From contig SHYA01000007.1 of the NCBI GenBank assembly GCA_009693055.1, positions 39,178 through 103,177 of the forward strand: a stretch of DNA of 64,000 nucleotides, read 5' to 3'. This document shows positions 9,346 through 18,048 of this stretch, one piece after another (the stretch's first letter is position 1; every line of letters begins with the position of its first letter). Below the pieces are notes generated by a model that did no database searches, was not told where the DNA came from, and saw nothing but the letters and a program-made list of their open reading frames with translations. The translations under genes and the position numbers were made by a program. The stretch is from Dehalococcoidia bacterium (GTDB lineage Bacteria > Chloroflexota > Dehalococcoidia > Lucifugimonadales > SHYT01).

Positions 9346-10884
9346 ATGCCGGAGTCTACTGACGCGAGTCGTCACCGAGAAGGCCTCCTCGCCCTCTGCC
9401 GATCCGTCATCGCGCAGCGCCCCCTCATCGTGGTCAGCAACCGCGGCCCACTAGAGTACCAGCCCGGGCCGGAAAACCACTTCATCCCCCGGCGGCGGAG
9501 CAGCACGGTTGCCACAGCCCTTGGCGCCCTCATCTCGTCTGTTGACTTCTCGTGGGTCGCCAGCGCAATGGGAGAAGGGGACCGCCTGACTGTGGAGCAA
9601 GCCGGCGGCGCGGGAGTGCGGCCGCCCTTGCCGAACTTCCACGCGAACGTCCGCTTCGTGGTGACGCCCCGCCGCGCGTACCACAAGTTCTACAACATCC
9701 TCTGCAACCCGCTGCTGTGGTTCCTCCAGCACTACATGTGGAGCCCCCCCTACACCCCCAACATCGACGCCACCGTGCACGACGCCTGGGACACCGGGTA
9801 CGCGGTCGTCAATCAGATCTTTGCGGAGGCGGTGGTGGCCCAGGCCCGAGAGTTGCCTCAAGCGCCCCTGGTGATGTTCCACGACTACCACCTTTACCTG
9901 ACACCGGGACTCGTCCGGAAGCAAGTGCCGGAGGCGTTCCTGCACTACCTCCTCCACATCCCCTGGCCCGCGCCGCAGCTCTGGCAGCTCCTGCCGCCCC
10001 GGATGCGCACGGCGATCTGTCAGAGCCTTTGCGCCTGCGACATCGTTGGCTTCCAGTCACGCATGGACATCCACAACTTCCTCGCCTGCTGTGAAAGCTT
10101 TGTGCCCGGCGCGCGTGTGGACTTCCGGGCGCAGACGGTGGAGACCGATGGACACGTCACCACGGTCCGCAGCTACCCGCTTTCCATAGACATCGGGGAG
10201 GTCCAGCAGATCGCCAACTCCCCGCGCGCCAAGGAGTACGAGCAGCGGCTGGCGGCGCAGTGCGCGGAAAAGACTATCGTGCGGGTGGACCGTGCTGAGC
10301 CGAACAAGAACATCGTGCGGGGATTCCAGGCCTATCAGCTCATGCTGGAGCACCATCCGGAGCTGAAGGGACGAGTGAAGTTCATGGCCTTCCTGGTGCC
10401 TTCACGGACCCATATCAAGCAGTACGAACGGTACCTGACTGAGATTAGCGACGTGGTGCAGCGGATCAACACGTCACTAGGGACGCCGGACTGGCAGCCC
10501 GTCATGGCCTCCTACGAGAACAACTACGTGCAAGCCATCGCGGGGCTGAAGATGTGCGACGTGTTCCTGGTCAACCCCGTCTCCGATGGGATGAGCCTCG
10601 TCGCCAAAGAGGGGCCGGTCGTCAACACCAAAGACGCCGTCCTTGTGCTGTCGGACAGCTCCCCCGCGTACGAGCAGCTCAAGGAGGCGGCGCTTGGGGT
10701 CGCTCCCGCCGACCTGGAAGGGACGGCAGAGGCCCTCTACCAAGCGATAACCATGCCCAGCGAGGAGCGGGCGCAGCGGGCCACGACGCTCCGCGCCCTG
10801 GTGGAACAGGAAGACTCCGCCCGCTGGCTCTTCACCCAATTCAGCGACATCCAGTCGCTGCTCGCCAGGAAGGCCGGCGAGTAG
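9346..10884 (+). CDS. GT20 glycosyltransferase, trehalose-6-phosphate synthase type
   Basis: 512-aa retaining glycosyltransferase of family GT20. Visible motifs: SNRGPLEY near the N-terminus, FHDYHLYLTP, the substrate loop SRMDIHNFL, RVDRAEPNKNIVRGFQAY in the nucleotide-sugar domain, and DGMSLVAKEGPVVN. The likely reaction is NDP-glucose plus glucose-6-phosphate to trehalose-6-phosphate, but glucosylglycerol-phosphate synthases share the fold and cannot be excluded. There is no phosphatase domain fused. The ATG at 9346 follows AGGAAGG. An aquaporin lies convergently downstream, which is compatible with an osmotic-stress role. Confidence 0.88.
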   Translation: MPESTDASRHREGLLALCRSVIAQRPLIVVSNRGPLEYQPGPENHFIPRRRSSTVATALGALISSVDFSWVASAMGEGDRLTVEQAGGAGVRPPLPNFHANVRFVVTPRRAYHKFYNILCNPLLWFLQHYMWSPPYTPNIDATVHDAWDTGYAVVNQIFAEAVVAQARELPQAPLVMFHDYHLYLTPGLVRKQVPEAFLHYLLHIPWPAPQLWQLLPPRMRTAICQSLCACDIVGFQSRMDIHNFLACCESFVPGARVDFRAQTVETDGHVTTVRSYPLSIDIGEVQQIANSPRAKEYEQRLAAQCAEKTIVRVDRAEPNKNIVRGFQAYQLMLEHHPELKGRVKFMAFLVPSRTHIKQYERYLTEISDVVQRINTSLGTPDWQPVMASYENNYVQAIAGLKMCDVFLVNPVSDGMSLVAKEGPVVNTKDAVLVLSDSSPAYEQLKEAALGVAPADLEGTAEALYQAITMPSEERAQRATTLRALVEQEDSARWLFTQFSDIQSLLARKAGE

Positions 10885-10921
10885 CGGAGCCAAGACGCCG
10901 CGTCGGCAGCTACGCGGAACG

Positions 10922-11653
10922 CTAGCGGTCCCCGCCGTTCCCGTGGCCCATAAAGAACCACTGGTAGGTGAAACCCGCCAGGCTACCGCCGACCAGAGGC
11001 CCGAGCCAGTACACCCAGTGGTCCGCCCATTCGCCGCTGATCAGCGCAGGGCCGAAACTGCGGGCTGGGTTCACCGAAGCGCCGGTTAGCGGCACCAGGG
11101 CGAAATGGAGAACCAGGACGGTGAGGCCGATCGCGATGGGCGCGATGTTGTTTGGCCCCTTAGGGTCAATGGCGACGGCGAAGATGACCCAGACGAGGGC
11201 GAAGGTGCCCACGATCTCGGCCAGCAGCCCGGAGAGCGCGCTGACGTCCGCACCCAGGCTGTGGGACCCAAGCGCACCGTCAATAGCGCCGGGAGCAACC
11301 GCCGCAACGAGCACCGTGCCCAGTGTGGCTCCGATGAGCTGCGCAGCGATGTAGGTGCCGGCCTTTCGTAGGCCGATCTTGCCGGTCAGGAACGCCGCAA
11401 CGGTCACGGCCGGGTTCAGGTGCCCGCCCGAAATCTTCGCGATGCTGACCACACCGATCAGGATGCCCAACCCGTGGGCGAGGGCGATGGCGGTCAGCCT
11501 GGCGGACCCAAGACCGCCGCCGTCAAACAGCATCCCCGTCGCCACGACGGTGCCGACGCCCAGAAAAACAAAGAGCAGCGTAGCTATACCCTCTGCCGCC
11601 GCTGCCCTCACGTCTACGTCTATGTCTACCCTAACGCGTGGCTGTCTTGCCAT
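10922..11653 (-). CDS. Aquaporin / MIP family channel
   Basis: 243-aa channel with six membrane spans and both NPA loops: GHLNPAVTVAAFLTG in the first half and GASVNPARSFGPAL in the second. The Arg directly after the second NPA is kept. It moves water or small neutral solutes across the inner membrane; selectivity cannot be read confidently. The ATG at 11653 follows an AAGGAGAAGG site. It is on the same strand as sodN upstream but 145 bp away, so joint transcription is uncertain. Confidence 0.93.
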   Translation of the reverse strand: MARQPRVRVDIDVDVRAAAAEGIATLLFVFLGVGTVVATGMLFDGGGLGSARLTAIALAHGLGILIGVVSIAKISGGHLNPAVTVAAFLTGKIGLRKAGTYIAAQLIGATLGTVLVAAVAPGAIDGALGSHSLGADVSALSGLLAEIVGTFALVWVIFAVAIDPKGPNNIAPIAIGLTVLVLHFALVPLTGASVNPARSFGPALISGEWADHWVYWLGPLVGGSLAGFTYQWFFMGHGNGGDR

Positions 11654-11798
11654 ACGACCCCCTTCTCCTTTTCTCGCCGAGGTATCCGGCTTGACTGCTC
11701 ACGGCACCGCGGCGCAGGGCTCAGCCCCTGAACGGCGCGGCGCGTTGCACGATATATCCCCCTTTTAAGGCTCCCCCCAGCCCTCTCTCCTCCTCGGG

Positions 11799-12284
11799 CT
11801 ACGAGCCGTAACGGACGTCCGCCATGGTGTCCTTCCACGTCTGGCCCTTGGTGGCCCAGAACATCTCAGCCACCTTGTCCACCGCCGCGACGAGCTGCTT
11901 GGCGGCGTCCATGTTCACTTCCTGTTTATTCTTGCTGCACAGCTTGGTAGCGTTCCAGAACACCTCATGCAAGTCGGCATACTTTTGCAAGTGCTCCGGC
12001 TTGAAGTAGTCGTGCCACAGGATGTCCAACTCCTTCTTGCAAACGCCGGCATGCTCCTCTTTGACCTGCGTGTAGCGGGCGAGCTTGTTCTCCCGGTCGT
12101 GGCGCGCCTGCGGGGCATCGCTGGCCCCTGGCGCCGGCAGGGCCTGGATCCGCTGCACCATCTTCTGGACGGTCTGCGCAGCGATCTTGGCCCCAATCGG
12201 GTCGTAGATCCCGCACGGGACGTCGCAGTGGGCGTGCGCCTTCCGAGCTGGCAGCCACCGCGCCAGGCTTATTACGCTTCGCAT
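11799..12284 (-). CDS. sodN: Nickel superoxide dismutase precursor
   Basis: 161 aa. The nickel-hook sequence HCDVPCGIYDP starts at residue 19; its His1, Cys2 and Cys6 ligands define Ni-SOD. It is preceded by an 18-residue leader (MRSVISLARWLPARKAHA) that must be removed to free the His1 amino group. The helical remainder (DILWHDYFKPEHL, KGQTWKDTMADVRYGS) fits the four-helix-bundle subunit. The likely protease is encoded divergently at 12401. It dismutates superoxide in the cytoplasm as a hexamer in known members. The ATG at 12284 follows a GGAGGGA site. Confidence 0.95.
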   Translation of the reverse strand: MRSVISLARWLPARKAHAHCDVPCGIYDPIGAKIAAQTVQKMVQRIQALPAPGASDAPQARHDRENKLARYTQVKEEHAGVCKKELDILWHDYFKPEHLQKYADLHEVFWNATKLCSKNKQEVNMDAAKQLVAAVDKVAEMFWATKGQTWKDTMADVRYGS

Positions 12285-12400
12285 GTGTCCCTCCCGCTAT
12301 TCCCACTATGCCGGTTTGCGCGCGCCTTCGCGATGCGCGTCGTGCAAGAGTATACTTGAGCCGCTTTGGACAGGCAAGCGGCCTGGAGGCGGGAAACGAC

Positions 12401-12913
12401 GTGGTTTCCAACGAACGGCGCGCCCACCCACAGCCGAAGGGGCTGGGGCACCTCGTTGCGTTGCTCCTGGGCAGACGCGTGGCCGTTCATGGCCGGAGCA
12501 TGGAGCCCACGCTGCTGCCCGGCGAACGGGTGCTGGTGAACCGCCGCGCCTACCGGCACGCCGGGCCCGCACGCGGCGAGGTGGTCCTCGCGCTGGACCC
12601 GCGCGACGGGAAGACCGAGTGGGTGAAGCGAGTGGCCGCGCTCCCGGGCGACAGCGTGCGGCACTCGTCTGAAGGCCTCTGGGTGAACGACGCGCAGGTG
12701 CTCGCCTTTGGCGCGACGGCATTGGATAGCCCACCCTCTCCCCGTTCTGTGCGGCTCGGGCCAGACGAGTACTTCCTGGTGGGCGATGCGGCGGAGTCGC
12801 ACCCGGCGGCCAGCACGGACAGCCGCGAGACGGGGCCGGTGCCGCGCCGCTCCATTCGCGGGCGAGTGTGGTTGGTGTACTGGCCCCCCCAAAGGACGCG
12901 GCGGGTGGACTAG
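12401..12913 (+). CDS. sodX: Ni-SOD maturation protease (S26 signal-peptidase family)
   Basis: About 170 aa with the S26 catalytic dyad: Ser33 in VHGRSMEPTLLPGE and Lys76 in EWVKRVAALPGD, plus the DEYFLVGDAAESHPAASTDSRE box IV-like segment. It has no obvious membrane anchor, unlike LepB, which fits the SodX type that cleaves the SodN leader. It is divergent from sodN. I chose GTG 12401 after GGAGG; an ATG at 12308 would start only 23 bp from the sodN start. Its TAG stop overlaps the hemL stop on the other strand. Confidence 0.85.
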   Translation: MVSNERRAHPQPKGLGHLVALLLGRRVAVHGRSMEPTLLPGERVLVNRRAYRHAGPARGEVVLALDPRDGKTEWVKRVAALPGDSVRHSSEGLWVNDAQVLAFGATALDSPPSPRSVRLGPDEYFLVGDAAESHPAASTDSRETGPVPRRSIRGRVWLVYWPPQRTRRVD

Positions 12914-14193
12914 ACCGCCGCGAGCGCCTGCCGGGCCTTGGCGACCGTCTCGGAAATGTCCTGCGCCGAGTGCGCCAGCGAGACGAACGCCGCCTCGTAG
13001 GCGGAAGGCGCCAGGTACACGCCGCGCTCCAGCATGCCGTGGAAGAAGTGCGCGTACGCCTTCGCGTCAGACTCCGCAACGTGGGCCCAAGTCTCCACGG
13101 GGCCTGGATGGAAGAAGAGCGTCAGCACCGAGCCGATTCGGTTGACAGTGCCCTGCCGCTCGGTTTGCCGGAGGGCGTCCCGCAAACCTTGCTCCAGCTC
13201 GGCGGAGGTCTCTTCAAGCTGCTGGTAGGCGCCGGGGCGCTGCAGCGCCGTGAGCGTCGCGACGCCCGCCGCAACGGCGACGGGGTTGCCGGAGAGGGTG
13301 CCCGCCTGGTACATCGGGCCCAGCGGGGCGACGAGTTGCATGACGTCGCGGCGTCCGCCGTAGGCCGCGAGCGGCATCCCGCCGCCCAGCACCTTGCCGA
13401 GGCAGGTCAGGTCCGGCGTCACGCCGTACACGGCCTGCGCGCCGCCCCAGGCGACGCGGAAGCCCGTGATCACCTCGTCGAAAATCAGAAGCGCGCCCGC
13501 CTGAGCGGTGAGGCGGCGGAGTCCGTCCAGAAAGCCGGGCTGGGGAAGCACCACGCCCATGTTGGCGGCGACCGGCTCCACGATGACGGCAGCTACGTCC
13601 TTCCCATGCGCTTGCAGCAGCCGCTCCACGGAGGGGAGGTCGTTGTACTCGGCGACCAGCGTCTCGGCGGCGAAGCTTGGCGGGACGCCCGCGCTGTCCG
13701 GCACGCCGAACGTGGCGCCGCCGGAGCCCGCCTTGACCAGCAGCGAGTCGGCGTGGCCGTGGTAGCAGCCGTTGAACTTGATGAGCTTGTTCCGGCCCGT
13801 GTAGGCGCGCGCCAGGCGGATGGCGCTCATGCACGCCTCGGTGCCAGAGCTGACCAGCCGCATCAACTCCATGGAGGGGAACGCCTCCTGGATGAGGCGG
13901 GCCAGCTGCACCTCGCTGGGGCCGGGCGCGCCGAAGCTGGTGCCCTTGGCGGCAACTTCGCGGACCGCCATCACGACGGCTGGGTGCGCGTGGCCGAGGA
14001 TGAGCGGCCCCCAGGAGCCGACGTAGTCCAGGTACTCGTTCCCGTCGGCGTCCCAGATCTGCGGCCCGCGGCCTCGCATGATGAAGAGCGGCTCGCCGCC
14101 GACGCCCTTGAAGGAGCGGACGGGGCTGTTGACGCCGCCGGGCATCAGCTTCTTCGCCTCTTCGTACAGGCGGTGAGAGGTGTCACGTTTCAT
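12910..14193 (-). CDS. hemL: Glutamate-1-semialdehyde 2,1-aminomutase
   Basis: PLP enzyme converting glutamate-1-semialdehyde to 5-aminolevulinate, the second step of the C5 tetrapyrrole pathway begun by HemA at 20505. Signatures: PGGVNSPVRSF, SSGTEACMSAIRLAR, GCYHGHAD, IFDEVITGFR, and the PLP lysine in CLGKVLGGGMP. Full length (about 427 aa). The ATG at 14193 matches usual family starts; a GTG four codons earlier at 14205 is also possible. It stands apart from the main heme operon at 16860-24185. Confidence 0.95.
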   Translation of the reverse strand: MKRDTSHRLYEEAKKLMPGGVNSPVRSFKGVGGEPLFIMRGRGPQIWDADGNEYLDYVGSWGPLILGHAHPAVVMAVREVAAKGTSFGAPGPSEVQLARLIQEAFPSMELMRLVSSGTEACMSAIRLARAYTGRNKLIKFNGCYHGHADSLLVKAGSGGATFGVPDSAGVPPSFAAETLVAEYNDLPSVERLLQAHGKDVAAVIVEPVAANMGVVLPQPGFLDGLRRLTAQAGALLIFDEVITGFRVAWGGAQAVYGVTPDLTCLGKVLGGGMPLAAYGGRRDVMQLVAPLGPMYQAGTLSGNPVAVAAGVATLTALQRPGAYQQLEETSAELEQGLRDALRQTERQGTVNRIGSVLTLFFHPGPVETWAHVAESDAKAYAHFFHGMLERGVYLAPSAYEAAFVSLAHSAQDISETVAKARQALAAV

Positions 14194-14205
14194 GTTGTTG
14201 CCCAC

Positions 14206-14841
14206 TCTTCATCAGCGAGGCGAGTGGAATTGTTTTTTGCTTTTGTTCACTTGCACGCTTGTACAGCGCATGGTGGCGGGATATTACCGGATTTACTAAT
14301 TTTTTTCGGGAGAAACGAATCCGAGTCTCGTAAGGGTGCGGGGGAGTATGGCAGCCGCAAATCGGTACGCACATGAGTAGGGTAGCGGGAACAAGGCAGT
14401 GGGGCAAGGGGCGGCTGGCAGCAGGGCGCAGCCCCCTCGCTTCGCTCGAGGGCAGGCTCTTCACGCCGAAGGGGCCTGGACGCACTTTCGGAGGTGATTC
14501 CGGCAGGAAGGGCGATCCTTCGCTGCGCTCAAGGACAGGCCTAACCCCCGGCCCTTTCCCGATGTAGGAAGGGGGGCAGGAGGACGAGTGGCCGGCGCTT
14601 CTAGTTCCTAGCCCTTACCGCTCCACCCGTAGCCAACCTTGCCCCGTCCTTGGCCTTTCCTTGTCACTCTCATGACGCGTCCGCAATTGTGCCCCTCCGC
14701 TTCACGAGAGTTCAGCAGCTTCCAACCACAAACGAGGGCGGCGGGGCAAGGGGCGGATGGCATGGCTCGCTTGACACCGGAATGGGACGGTGCCACTATG
14801 CTGCCATGGCGAGAAAGATCTCGTGGAGGGAGGGTTGACTT
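14206..14841. other. 636-bp intergenic region, repeats only
   Basis: The hemL side (14206-14320) is AT-rich with T tracts and probably contains its promoter. The middle holds hairpins such as CCCTCGCTTCGCTCGAGGG near 14433 and a relative of the dispersed repeat at 14514-14538. A motif GGGGCAAGGGGCGG occurs near 14402 and again near 14743. I see no credible gene. Confidence 0.6.
14771..14799 (+). promoter_or_regulatory. Sigma70-type promoter of the first luciferase-like gene
   Basis: TTGACA at 14771-14776, 17-bp spacer, CACTAT at 14794-14799. It lies about 43 bp upstream of the ATG. Confidence 0.55.
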
Positions 14842-16104
14842 ATGCTTATCGGACACTTCACGGAGTTGCCCTGGCAGGACCCCAATTTCGGCGTCAACGC
14901 GCCAAGCTTCATTTCACAGACCAGCAACCAGCATTACGACCCCAAAATTGGGGCGCAGCTGTACAACCGGTACATTGACGAGAAGCTGTACGCGGAGGAG
15001 GTGGGGTTTGAGGCGCTCATGATGAACGAGCACCACAACACCCCCTTCTGCTTGCAAAGCGTCACCAACGTGGTGTTGACGATTCTGGCCAGGCAAACGA
15101 GCAAGGTCAAACTGGTGCCGCTGGGCAATCCTCTGCCCCTCTGGGACGACCCCCTGTGGCTGGCCGAATCCCTGGCTATGGTTGACATGATCTCCGGAGG
15201 CCGGCTGGTATCAGGAATTGTGCGAGGCGCTGGGCAGGAGAGCCTGTCGCACAGCGTGAACACCGTGTACAACCGGGAGCGGTTCAACGAGGCGCACGAC
15301 TTCATCATCAAGACGTGGACGACTCCAGGGCCGTTCCGGTGGGAGGGGAAGCACTACCAGTTCCGGTACGTGAACCCCTGGTGCTTGCCGCTGCAGAAGC
15401 CACACCCGCCGATTTGGGTACCCGGCGTGTCCAGCCCGGAGACGATCAAGTGGTGCGCCGAGCACCGTTATCCGTACATCCTCATCCCCGGACAGTTGGA
15501 GCCCACCAAGGAGGGCTTTGACCTCTACGACCAAATGGCGAAAGAGGTCGGCTTCAAAGCTGGGACTCAACACGTGGGCTGCGTGTTCAAGGTGCATGTG
15601 GACGAGACCGAGGAGCTGGCGGAACAGGCCGGCCGCAGGTACCTGACCGGCGTGTTCAACCCCTTCATCACCTCGGCAAACGAGGGGGCATTCCCGCCGC
15701 ACATCTTCTTCCCACCAGGGTACGCATCACGTGCGTCCGTTGCGCGCATGCAAAGGCTCTACACTGACCGGGCAACCGGGCAACAGCTACTGCAAGGGAC
15801 CTACGAGGACAGTATCAAGAACCTGAGCATCATCTCCGGCACGCCAAAGACGGTCATCCCGAGGGTCCGGCGCGTCTTGGAGTACCTCCGGCCGGGCACG
15901 ATCTTCTGCTGGGACGGGGACGGCGCGCAGACCCATGAGGACCAGATGCGCAGCTTCCGCCTCTTTGGTGAAGAGGTTATCCCCGCTGCCAAGGAGATGG
16001 CCAAGGAGTTCGACCTGAAGAGTCCGTTTGAGACCAACGACGGCACGGGAATCGAGCCCGCGATATGGGCCAAGACGAAGGCGCGGCAGAAGGCCCCAGC
16101 ATAG
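14842..16104 (+). CDS. Luciferase-like flavin-dependent monooxygenase, first copy
   Basis: 420-aa TIM-barrel protein of the bacterial luciferase family, which use reduced FMN or F420. Features: GFEALMMNEHHNTPFCLQS, the SGGRLVSGIVRGAGQE region after strand 5, and PPIWVPGVSSPETI. The substrate cannot be read from sequence. The ATG at 14842 follows GGAGGGAGGG. It is monocistronic, with its own promoter and a strong terminator at 16131. It is related to the copy at 31968 but not nearly identical; both keep the NEHH motif. Confidence 0.9.
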   Translation: MLIGHFTELPWQDPNFGVNAPSFISQTSNQHYDPKIGAQLYNRYIDEKLYAEEVGFEALMMNEHHNTPFCLQSVTNVVLTILARQTSKVKLVPLGNPLPLWDDPLWLAESLAMVDMISGGRLVSGIVRGAGQESLSHSVNTVYNRERFNEAHDFIIKTWTTPGPFRWEGKHYQFRYVNPWCLPLQKPHPPIWVPGVSSPETIKWCAEHRYPYILIPGQLEPTKEGFDLYDQMAKEVGFKAGTQHVGCVFKVHVDETEELAEQAGRRYLTGVFNPFITSANEGAFPPHIFFPPGYASRASVARMQRLYTDRATGQQLLQGTYEDSIKNLSIISGTPKTVIPRVRRVLEYLRPGTIFCWDGDGAQTHEDQMRSFRLFGEEVIPAAKEMAKEFDLKSPFETNDGTGIEPAIWAKTKARQKAPA

Positions 16105-16130
16105 GCCAAGCCGCCCGCTTCAGCAGACGC

Positions 16131-16177
16131 GTTCCGCCTCCGGCAGCCGTCGCGCTACCGGAGGCGGAACTGTTTTT
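16131..16177 (+). terminator. Rho-independent terminator after the luciferase-like gene
   Basis: A perfect 13-bp stem GTTCCGCCTCCGG / CCGGAGGCGGAAC around a 14-base loop, followed by TGTTTTT. Confidence 0.92.
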
Positions 16178-16305
16178 CCCTCCCTGAGGAGGAGCGGTGA
16201 GCGCATGGCGACAGTCGAAAACGGGAGGAGCCGCCGGTCTCACGAATGACCAGGATGGTGCGCTGCGTGAGGACAGCCCAAAACCAAAAAGCCCTTGTAA
16301 ACGCG

Positions 16306-16322
16306 CTATAAGTCTATTATAG
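16306..16322 (+). promoter_or_regulatory. Palindromic operator before the toxin-antitoxin genes
   Basis: CTATAA-GTCTA-TTATAG, a perfect 6-bp inverted repeat in an AT-rich stretch 44 bp before the antitoxin ATG, with a related CTATAG at 16328-16333. The position fits antitoxin autoregulation. Confidence 0.5.
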
Positions 16323-16365
16323 TAACGCTATAGTTGCGATTGTAGCTAACGTAGGATATGTTGAC

Positions 16366-16695
16366 ATGAAACGCAACCGCGTCATGCTAGGACACGTAGA
16401 CCCTGACCTGTGGGCTAGGGTCAAGGCGGAGGCTGCGCTTGCGCGAAAACCGGTCAGCGCGTGGGTGGCCGGGGTGTTGGTAGAAGCAGTGGAGGACGCG
16501 GAAGATACACGCATCTCTTTGGAACGCCTGAAAGATAACCAAGGATCCATGAGCTATGAGGAAGCCGAGGAGTTGCTAAGCAATGCCGGAGCCGTTCCAC
16601 CTGGTCTACCGAAGAGACGCGTTCAGAGAGCTAGAACGGCTCCCCGCAGCCAACCAGCAGCGCGTCCGGCAGCGCATCGGGGAATTGCGGTCTGA
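16366..16695 (+). CDS. Putative antitoxin (ribbon-helix-helix-like)
   Basis: 109 aa. The N-terminus (LGHVDPDLWARVKAEAALAR, then KPVSAWVAGVLVEAVE) looks like a short DNA-binding ribbon-helix-helix with an acidic partner-binding middle (YEEAEELLSNAG). The frame then runs on for 113 bp inside the toxin gene as a basic, low-complexity tail, which suggests that the original stop near 16580 was lost. AT-rich upstream DNA contrasts with the neighbours and suggests gene transfer. The family is not certain. Confidence 0.6.
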   Translation: MKRNRVMLGHVDPDLWARVKAEAALARKPVSAWVAGVLVEAVEDAEDTRISLERLKDNQGSMSYEEAEELLSNAGAVPPGLPKRRVQRARTAPRSQPAARPAAHRGIAV

Positions 16696-16852
16696 TCCCC
16701 GCCCTCCTGGGTCGGAAACATACAAGGGGCATGAGCATGCTTGGAAGATCCGCGTGGGAAACTAGCGCGTTGTCTATGTCATCGACTTTCAGAGACGTTC
16801 AATCAGCGTCACTCGCATAGGGTACGGCCACGCCGCTTATCGGCGTTTCTAG
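16583..16852 (+). pseudogene. RelE/ParE-type toxin interrupted by an in-frame amber codon
   Basis: Starts MPEPFHLVYRRDAFRELERL with the RelE helices and the YKGHEHAWKIRVGN strand, then meets TAG at 16763-16765. The same frame goes on with RVVYVIDFQRRSISVTRIGY and ends YRRF at a second TAG (16850-16852), just as in family members, where the interrupted position is normally Tyr (IRVGxYRVVY). A TAC or TAT to TAG change explains it. The truncated 60-aa product would lack the C-terminal strands and so is probably inactive. About 90 aa without the lesion. Confidence 0.8.
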
Positions 16853-16859
16853 CCAATCC

Positions 16860-17843
16860 CTACCCCTCGCCCTTTAGCCACCGTGCCGCGTCTTTCGCGT
16901 GGTACGTGATGATGACATCCGCGCCGGCGCGCTTGATTGCGGTGAGCAGCTCCAACACCGTGCGGCGCTCGTCCAGCCAGCCGTTCCGGGCAGCGGCCTT
17001 CACCATGCTGTACTCGCCGCTCACGTTGTACGCCGCCAGGGGCAACGCGAAGCGCTGCCGCACTTGCGCGATGACGTCCAGGTAGGCCAGCGCGGGCTTC
17101 ACCATTAGCATGTCGGCTCCCTCCTGCACGTCCAGCTCCACCTCACGCAGGGCCATACGAGTGTTGGCTGGGTCCATCTGGTAGCCGCGCCGATCGCCGA
17201 ACTTCGGAGCGGACTCTGCGGCGGCGCGGAACGGGCCGTAGAAGGCTGAGGCGTACTTGGCGGCGTAGGCCAGGATAGGCGTGTCGTGCATGCCAGCGGC
17301 GTCCAGCGCCGTGCGGACGGCGGCCACCTGGCCGTCCATCATGGCGGAAGGTGCGACGACGTCCGCGCCAGCCCTGGCGTGCGAGACGGCGGTGCGGGCC
17401 AGCAGCTCCAGCGTCGCGTCGTTGTCCACGTCGCCGCCTCGGACCACGCCGCAGTGGCCGTGGTCGGTGTACTCGCACAGGCAGACGTCGGTGACGACAG
17501 CGAGCTGAGGCCAGCGCGCCTTGATGAGCCGCACGGCCTCCTGGACGACACCGCGTTCCGCGTAGGCGTCCGTGCCGGCCGCGTCCTTGCGCTCCGGGAT
17601 CCCGAACAGGAGGACGCCCGCGATGCCAAGCTCCGCGACCTCCTGCACCTCCTCCGCGAGGCGGTCCAGGGAGACCTGAAAGGCGCCGGGCATCGGTTCA
17701 ATGGGCCGGCGCACGCCGTGGCCATGAGTGACAAAGAGGGGATACACGAACTGCTCCGGCGCGAGATGCGTCTCGCGCGCCAGGCGGCGGACCGCCTCAG
17801 AACGGCGAAGGCGGCGGAGGCGCGTCACAGGGAACTCAGCCAC
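16860..17843 (-). CDS. hemB: Delta-aminolevulinic acid dehydratase (porphobilinogen synthase)
   Basis: 327 aa. Joins two 5-aminolevulinate molecules to porphobilinogen. The zinc cysteines are Cys121, Cys123 and Cys131 ([13 protein letters not shown]). The active-site lysines are Lys196 (YAAKYAS) and Lys249 (LMVKPAL), and the VSGEYSM lid is present. It is the last gene of the minus-strand tetrapyrrole operon, and its start overlaps the GDCCVxC gene by 8 bp, which implies coupled translation. Confidence 0.96.
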   Translation of the reverse strand: MAEFPVTRLRRLRRSEAVRRLARETHLAPEQFVYPLFVTHGHGVRRPIEPMPGAFQVSLDRLAEEVQEVAELGIAGVLLFGIPERKDAAGTDAYAERGVVQEAVRLIKARWPQLAVVTDVCLCEYTDHGHCGVVRGGDVDNDATLELLARTAVSHARAGADVVAPSAMMDGQVAAVRTALDAAGMHDTPILAYAAKYASAFYGPFRAAAESAPKFGDRRGYQMDPANTRMALREVELDVQEGADMLMVKPALAYLDVIAQVRQRFALPLAAYNVSGEYSMVKAAARNGWLDERRTVLELLTAIKRAGADVIITYHAKDAARWLKGEG

Positions 17844-18048
17844 CGGATTCCTCGCGCTCCTGCTGCTTCATGGGGCACCGGGTATCAGCGTAGGAGCAAA
17901 ACACACAGCAGTCACCCTTCTTCGGCCTGAGCACGGCATGACAATGCCCCCACTCGTAAAAGAACTGGCAGGCGTCGGTGCGCAACTCAGCGTGCTGGGA
18001 GCGCCCGCAACGAGGGCACGTCAGGGTGGCCGTGGTGACGGCATTCAT
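17836..18048 (-). CDS. GDCCVxC-type small cysteine-rich protein
   Basis: 70 aa with two metal-binding-like cysteine groups: CPRCG at the N-terminus and [17 protein letters not shown] at the C-terminus, joined by [12 protein letters not shown]. It matches the GDCCVxC family, in which some members carry selenocysteine at the second Cys of GDCC; here it is Cys. The function is unknown. It overlaps cobA-hemD by 4 bp and hemB by 8 bp, so it is translated as part of the heme operon, which hints at a metal or thiol role there. Confidence 0.85.
   Translation of the reverse strand: MNAVTTATLTCPRCGRSQHAELRTDACQFFYEWGHCHAVLRPKKGDCCVFCSYADTRCPMKQQEREESGG

Noticed and set aside
12868..14376. A 502-codon plus-strand reading frame antisense to hemL
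   Set aside because: It is a GC-driven shadow of hemL: no domain signature, His/Arg/Ala-rich translation, and the minus strand encodes a full conserved enzyme.
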